Origin: Paratrimastix pyriformis
Taxonomy: Eukaryota; Preaxostyla; Paratrimastigidae
DNA: 20,000 nt
Direction of reading: 5' to 3'
NCBI GenBank assembly: GCA_027972325.1
Contig: JAPMOS010000031.1
Span: forward strand, 147,501-167,500
Positions 19,101 through 20,000 of the stretch are shown piece by piece. Within the stretch, counting starts at the first letter, position 1. Each line of letters opens with the position of its first letter. Under the pieces are notes generated by a model. The model was not told the origin of the DNA. It saw nothing but the letters and a program-made list of their open reading frames with translations, and did not search any database. The translations under genes and the position numbers were made by a program.

Positions 19101-20000
19101 AAACATGAGGTCCCCACCCCCGTGTCTTGAAACAAACAACAACAACAACAAAAAAAAATGGTGGCTGCTGCCGTGGCCTGGGAGGTGTCGGAAAAAAACA
19201 GTGACCACCGACACGGACATCCAACATGTCGACGTAGGCGAGCGGGGTCATCACCCCGGCGACAGTCTTGGCAGAGAAATCCAACGCTCCCGTGAGGACA
19301 CGCACCTAACGGTGAGAGGAAGGGAGGTGGGGTTATGAAGACGGTGGATAGAACCCGACAATTGGGCACAGACCTCGTTTTCGTTGATGAAGGTGCGTCC
19401 TTCGGTCGAGTGCAGCTCGAGAAGTTTTTTGAGCTGAATCCCCCGGGGGGTTAGCAGCAGTCGTGGCGGTCGATTCGTGGTGGTGATGATTCGAACAGAC
19501 CTGCACGCGACTGTAGAAGGTGCCCAGATCTTTACCCAAGAGGCAATTCAACAGCCAAACGACTACCGTTTGCCGTGAGATCGTCCGGAAAAACCCGAGA
19601 AGCTGAAACAGACTGGGAATAATAACCACGTAGAGAACAACAATCATAAACCAGAGAAGAGGGGTCAGGATGGCACAGATGGTCATCCCATACCGAGAAA
19701 AGAGTGCTTGCGGAAAAATTTCTCCGAAAATCATGATCAATACAGTTGAAACCACAAATGCCATCAAACCGCCCCCAACCTCTTCCATCAGAATAGAAAT
19801 GGCCGAGTTGACGGCCACATTTGTGAGAACGACAGCACAGAGCAATAAATTGCCCTGTTTCCGAATAGGTTTTAGACGACGAGCCTGCTTTTTTTCGCGA
19901 TCACTTCCGGCTGCGATGAGAACTTCAAGATATGTTTGATCCAGAGAGAGGACACCAAGGCTGATGCCCGAGCAGAGCCCACTGATGATCACGAGAATGC
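14424..20000 (-). CDS. CNNM/ACDP magnesium transport mediator, 5' end outside window
   Basis: Eleven exons are visible: 20000-19501, 19433-19374, 19305-19219, 18869-18732, 18356-18258, 17733-17580, 17393-17281, 16887-16300, 16011-15805, about 15585 (or 15659) to 15487, and 14948-14424. Exon 1 is the DUF21 membrane domain (SGLCSGISLGVLSLD, FGEIFPQALFSRYGM, several hydrophobic helices, then GKDLGTFYSRVQ). Exons 2-6 give LKKLLELH, GALDFSAKTVAGVMTPLAYV, HSRIPVYHG, VVKDLILLDPE, FFGRPALHV, RHGHLALVDRVN and GVITLEDCLEALLQDEIIDE: the linker and CBS pair. Exons 8-10 match the cNMP-like domain (LQGEPAPECTVLLSGHVR, LLGPGDILAPEVL, VFVRLPHRAYRHALRMSG). The last exon is an Ala/Thr/Pro-rich tail. CNNM proteins act in Mg2+ efflux or its regulation at the plasma membrane or vacuole. 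The cNMP domain holds an inserted GVPAT repeat. Exons 1-8 are firm; exon 10 and 11 boundaries are less so. Confidence 0.9.
14949..15486 (-). repeat. CNNM last intron: polypyrimidine, poly-C and tandem duplication
   Basis: On the plus strand this intron contains a CCCTCC/CCTCCT tract (about 15220-15348), a run of about 16 C at 15050-15065, GGTACCCCCCAATGTGG repeats (15027 and 15085), and a tandem duplication of about 64 bp: GTGGCAGACATACAGCCGGA lies in both units, which begin near 15363 and 15427. GGGGGGCTGGTACCCCGGGG lies between the units. Confidence 0.7.
15660..15804 (-). repeat. GATGA-type repeats in CNNM intron 9
   Basis: From about 15660 to 15785 the plus strand is imperfect GGTGGTGG, GATGAAAGGGATGATGACG and GATGACTGGATGATG. 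It lies between exon 9, ending at 15805 with donor GTGAGG, and exon 10. The exact exon 10 acceptor is unclear (candidates 15659, 15647, 15585); only 15585 is in phase with exon 9 as drawn. Confidence 0.6.
16012..16299 (-). repeat. CNNM intron 8 with GAT and GTT triplet arrays
   Basis: The plus strand carries GGTGCCGGTGAC-type repeats (about 16045-16105), a GAT array of about 24 copies (about 16105-16177) and a GTT run of about six copies (to about 16195), then GATGATTGG words. It is placed between exon 8 (donor GTCTGC at 16299) and exon 9 (acceptor CCACCAG). Confidence 0.85.
16485..16625 (-). repeat. In-frame GVPAT repeat inside the CNNM cNMP-like domain
   Basis: Six or so units of ACCGGGGTACCAGCCACTATG and variants (read on the minus strand) encode ATTGVPATITEVP, ITGVPASMTEVP and ATMTGVPATMTGVPA within exon 8, between the C-terminal helix preceding the cNMP-like domain and its LQGEPAPECTVLL strand. 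The same word, in the same frame, builds the last repeat zone of the SH3 protein at 6530-6970. Confidence 0.85.
16888..17280 (-). repeat. CNNM intron 7: CAT arrays, poly-G and duplicated exon 8 edge
   Basis: The plus strand has CATCATCATCCAATCATC repeats (about 16930-17000), a copy of the exon 8 edge at 17004-17040, a run of 21 G at 17043-17063, a non-repetitive stretch (17070-17180) and more CATCGCCATCAT/CATCATCC repeats (17185-17270). In the copy, acceptor CCCCCAAACAG and the first 20 exon bases (VSLLSC) are unchanged; it then runs into CTG and ATG repeats. The unique stretch 17070-17180 is open on the minus strand (EDAAEGKKGWGG) but shows no CNNM similarity, so I leave it intronic. Confidence 0.8.
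17394..17579 (-). repeat. CNNM intron 6 with CAT and CAA triplet runs
   Basis: CATCATCAT with ACCAATCATCA variants spans about 17458-17545 and AAC/ACA runs about 17546-17570 on the plus strand, directly next to donor GTCTGT at 17579. Confidence 0.85.
17734..18257 (-). repeat. CNNM intron 5: 15-bp GATGATGACTTGGGT minisatellite
   Basis: Two copies near 17788 and 17823, then about 15 copies from 17931 to 18174, of the 15-bp unit GATGATGACTTGGGT (T/C variants at GATGAC), followed by GATGATGACTGGGTGAT degenerates. The two blocks flank a unique island at 17838-17932. A 15-bp period keeps every frame open, so the DDDLG, VMMTW and ITQVI frames are artefacts. Confidence 0.9.
17838..17932 (-). other. 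Unique coding-like island inside CNNM intron 5
   Basis: On the minus strand 95 bp of non-repetitive, lower-GC sequence reads TDRKGIIVAFGQVARTEF followed by SNDVDQNFKLFENFIT. The pattern G-I-I-x-x-x-x-Q-V, then F-x-x-D-x-D-Q, then L-F-E-x-F resembles the C-terminal strand and helix of GAF domains in cyclic-nucleotide phosphodiesterases. CNNM proteins have nothing here, and exons 5 and 6 join well without it. It could be an exon fragment carried in with the minisatellite, an optional cassette, or chance. No clean acceptor/donor pair in phase is seen. Confidence 0.3.
18357..18731 (-). repeat. CNNM intron 4 with GATGAT repeats and duplicated exon 4 edge
   Basis: The plus strand has a GT run (about 18358-18376), GATGATGATTGGATGATG repeats, and at 18508-18565 a copy of the 3' edge of exon 4 (real edge 18732-18780). 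The copy reads GFLVVKDLIILLDPE with donor GTCTGG; the real exon reads GFLVVKDLILLDPE, so the only exon-side difference is one extra Ile codon. A CATCAG acceptor precedes the copy, so it could even act as a small exon. Confidence 0.85.
18870..19218 (-). repeat. CNNM intron 3 with GT repeat and A/T runs
   Basis: This 349-bp intron contains a GT dinucleotide run at about 19003-19030, a T run near 19057-19067, AAC repeats and an A run (about 19130-19158), all on the plus strand. No coding sequence is seen in it. Introns 1 and 2 of the same gene are only 67 and 68 bp and repeat-free. Confidence 0.8.

Noticed and set aside
1-20000. Transposons, LTR elements, viral copies, tRNA or rRNA genes
   Set aside because: No transposase, reverse transcriptase, capsid-like segment, long terminal or inverted repeat, or RNA-gene structure was seen; the repeated content is all short tandem or short dispersed words.

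Overview
The window is eukaryotic nuclear DNA. It has five recognisable protein genes, four split by short GT-AG introns that homology lets me place to the base. The set (histidine acid phosphatase, an SH3 protein, MRNIP, RTRAF/hCLE, CNNM/ACDP) suggests an opisthokont-like protist or early-branching relative, with a genome swollen by simple repeats. The species cannot be named from the sequence.

Layout. 1-1058: nested CAGCA/CAGC/CAGA satellite inside an intron of the acid phosphatase gene. 1059-2388 (-): signal peptide and N-terminal two thirds of that phosphatase; the 3' part lies off the left edge. 2389-2534: short divergent promoter. 2535-10294 (+): a protein of about 1970 aa, an N-terminal SH3 domain followed by a very long Ala/Pro/Thr/Val-rich repeat tail; its second intron holds about 770 bp of GGT-type repeats. 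10295-10740: convergent spacer with poly-C tracts. 10741-11427 (-): MRNIP. 11428-11578: second short divergent promoter. 11579-12620 (+): RTRAF, four exons, complete. 12621-14423: poorly understood, with one tentative small gene on the minus strand at 13149-13539. 14424-20000 (-): CNNM-type magnesium transport mediator (DUF21, CBS pair, cNMP-like domain), 11 exons visible, 5' end off the right edge.

The genes do not form a pathway. Four of the five sit as two head-to-head pairs with about 150 bp between start codons, and neighbouring pairs converge.

Four signals stand out. (1) Most homology-proven 5' splice sites read GTCTG or GTCCG, with C at +3, rather than GTRAG. (2) A degenerate word, GGGGTNNNAGCCAC, recurs dozens of times, in coding exons (as Gly-Val-x-Ala-Thr) and in introns. 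(3) Four exon edges, each with its splice site, are duplicated across a microsatellite; the copies differ mainly by synonymous or whole-codon changes. (4) Gene 5' ends have modest GC and 50-85 bp introns, while 3' parts are GC-rich, repetitive and have expanded introns.
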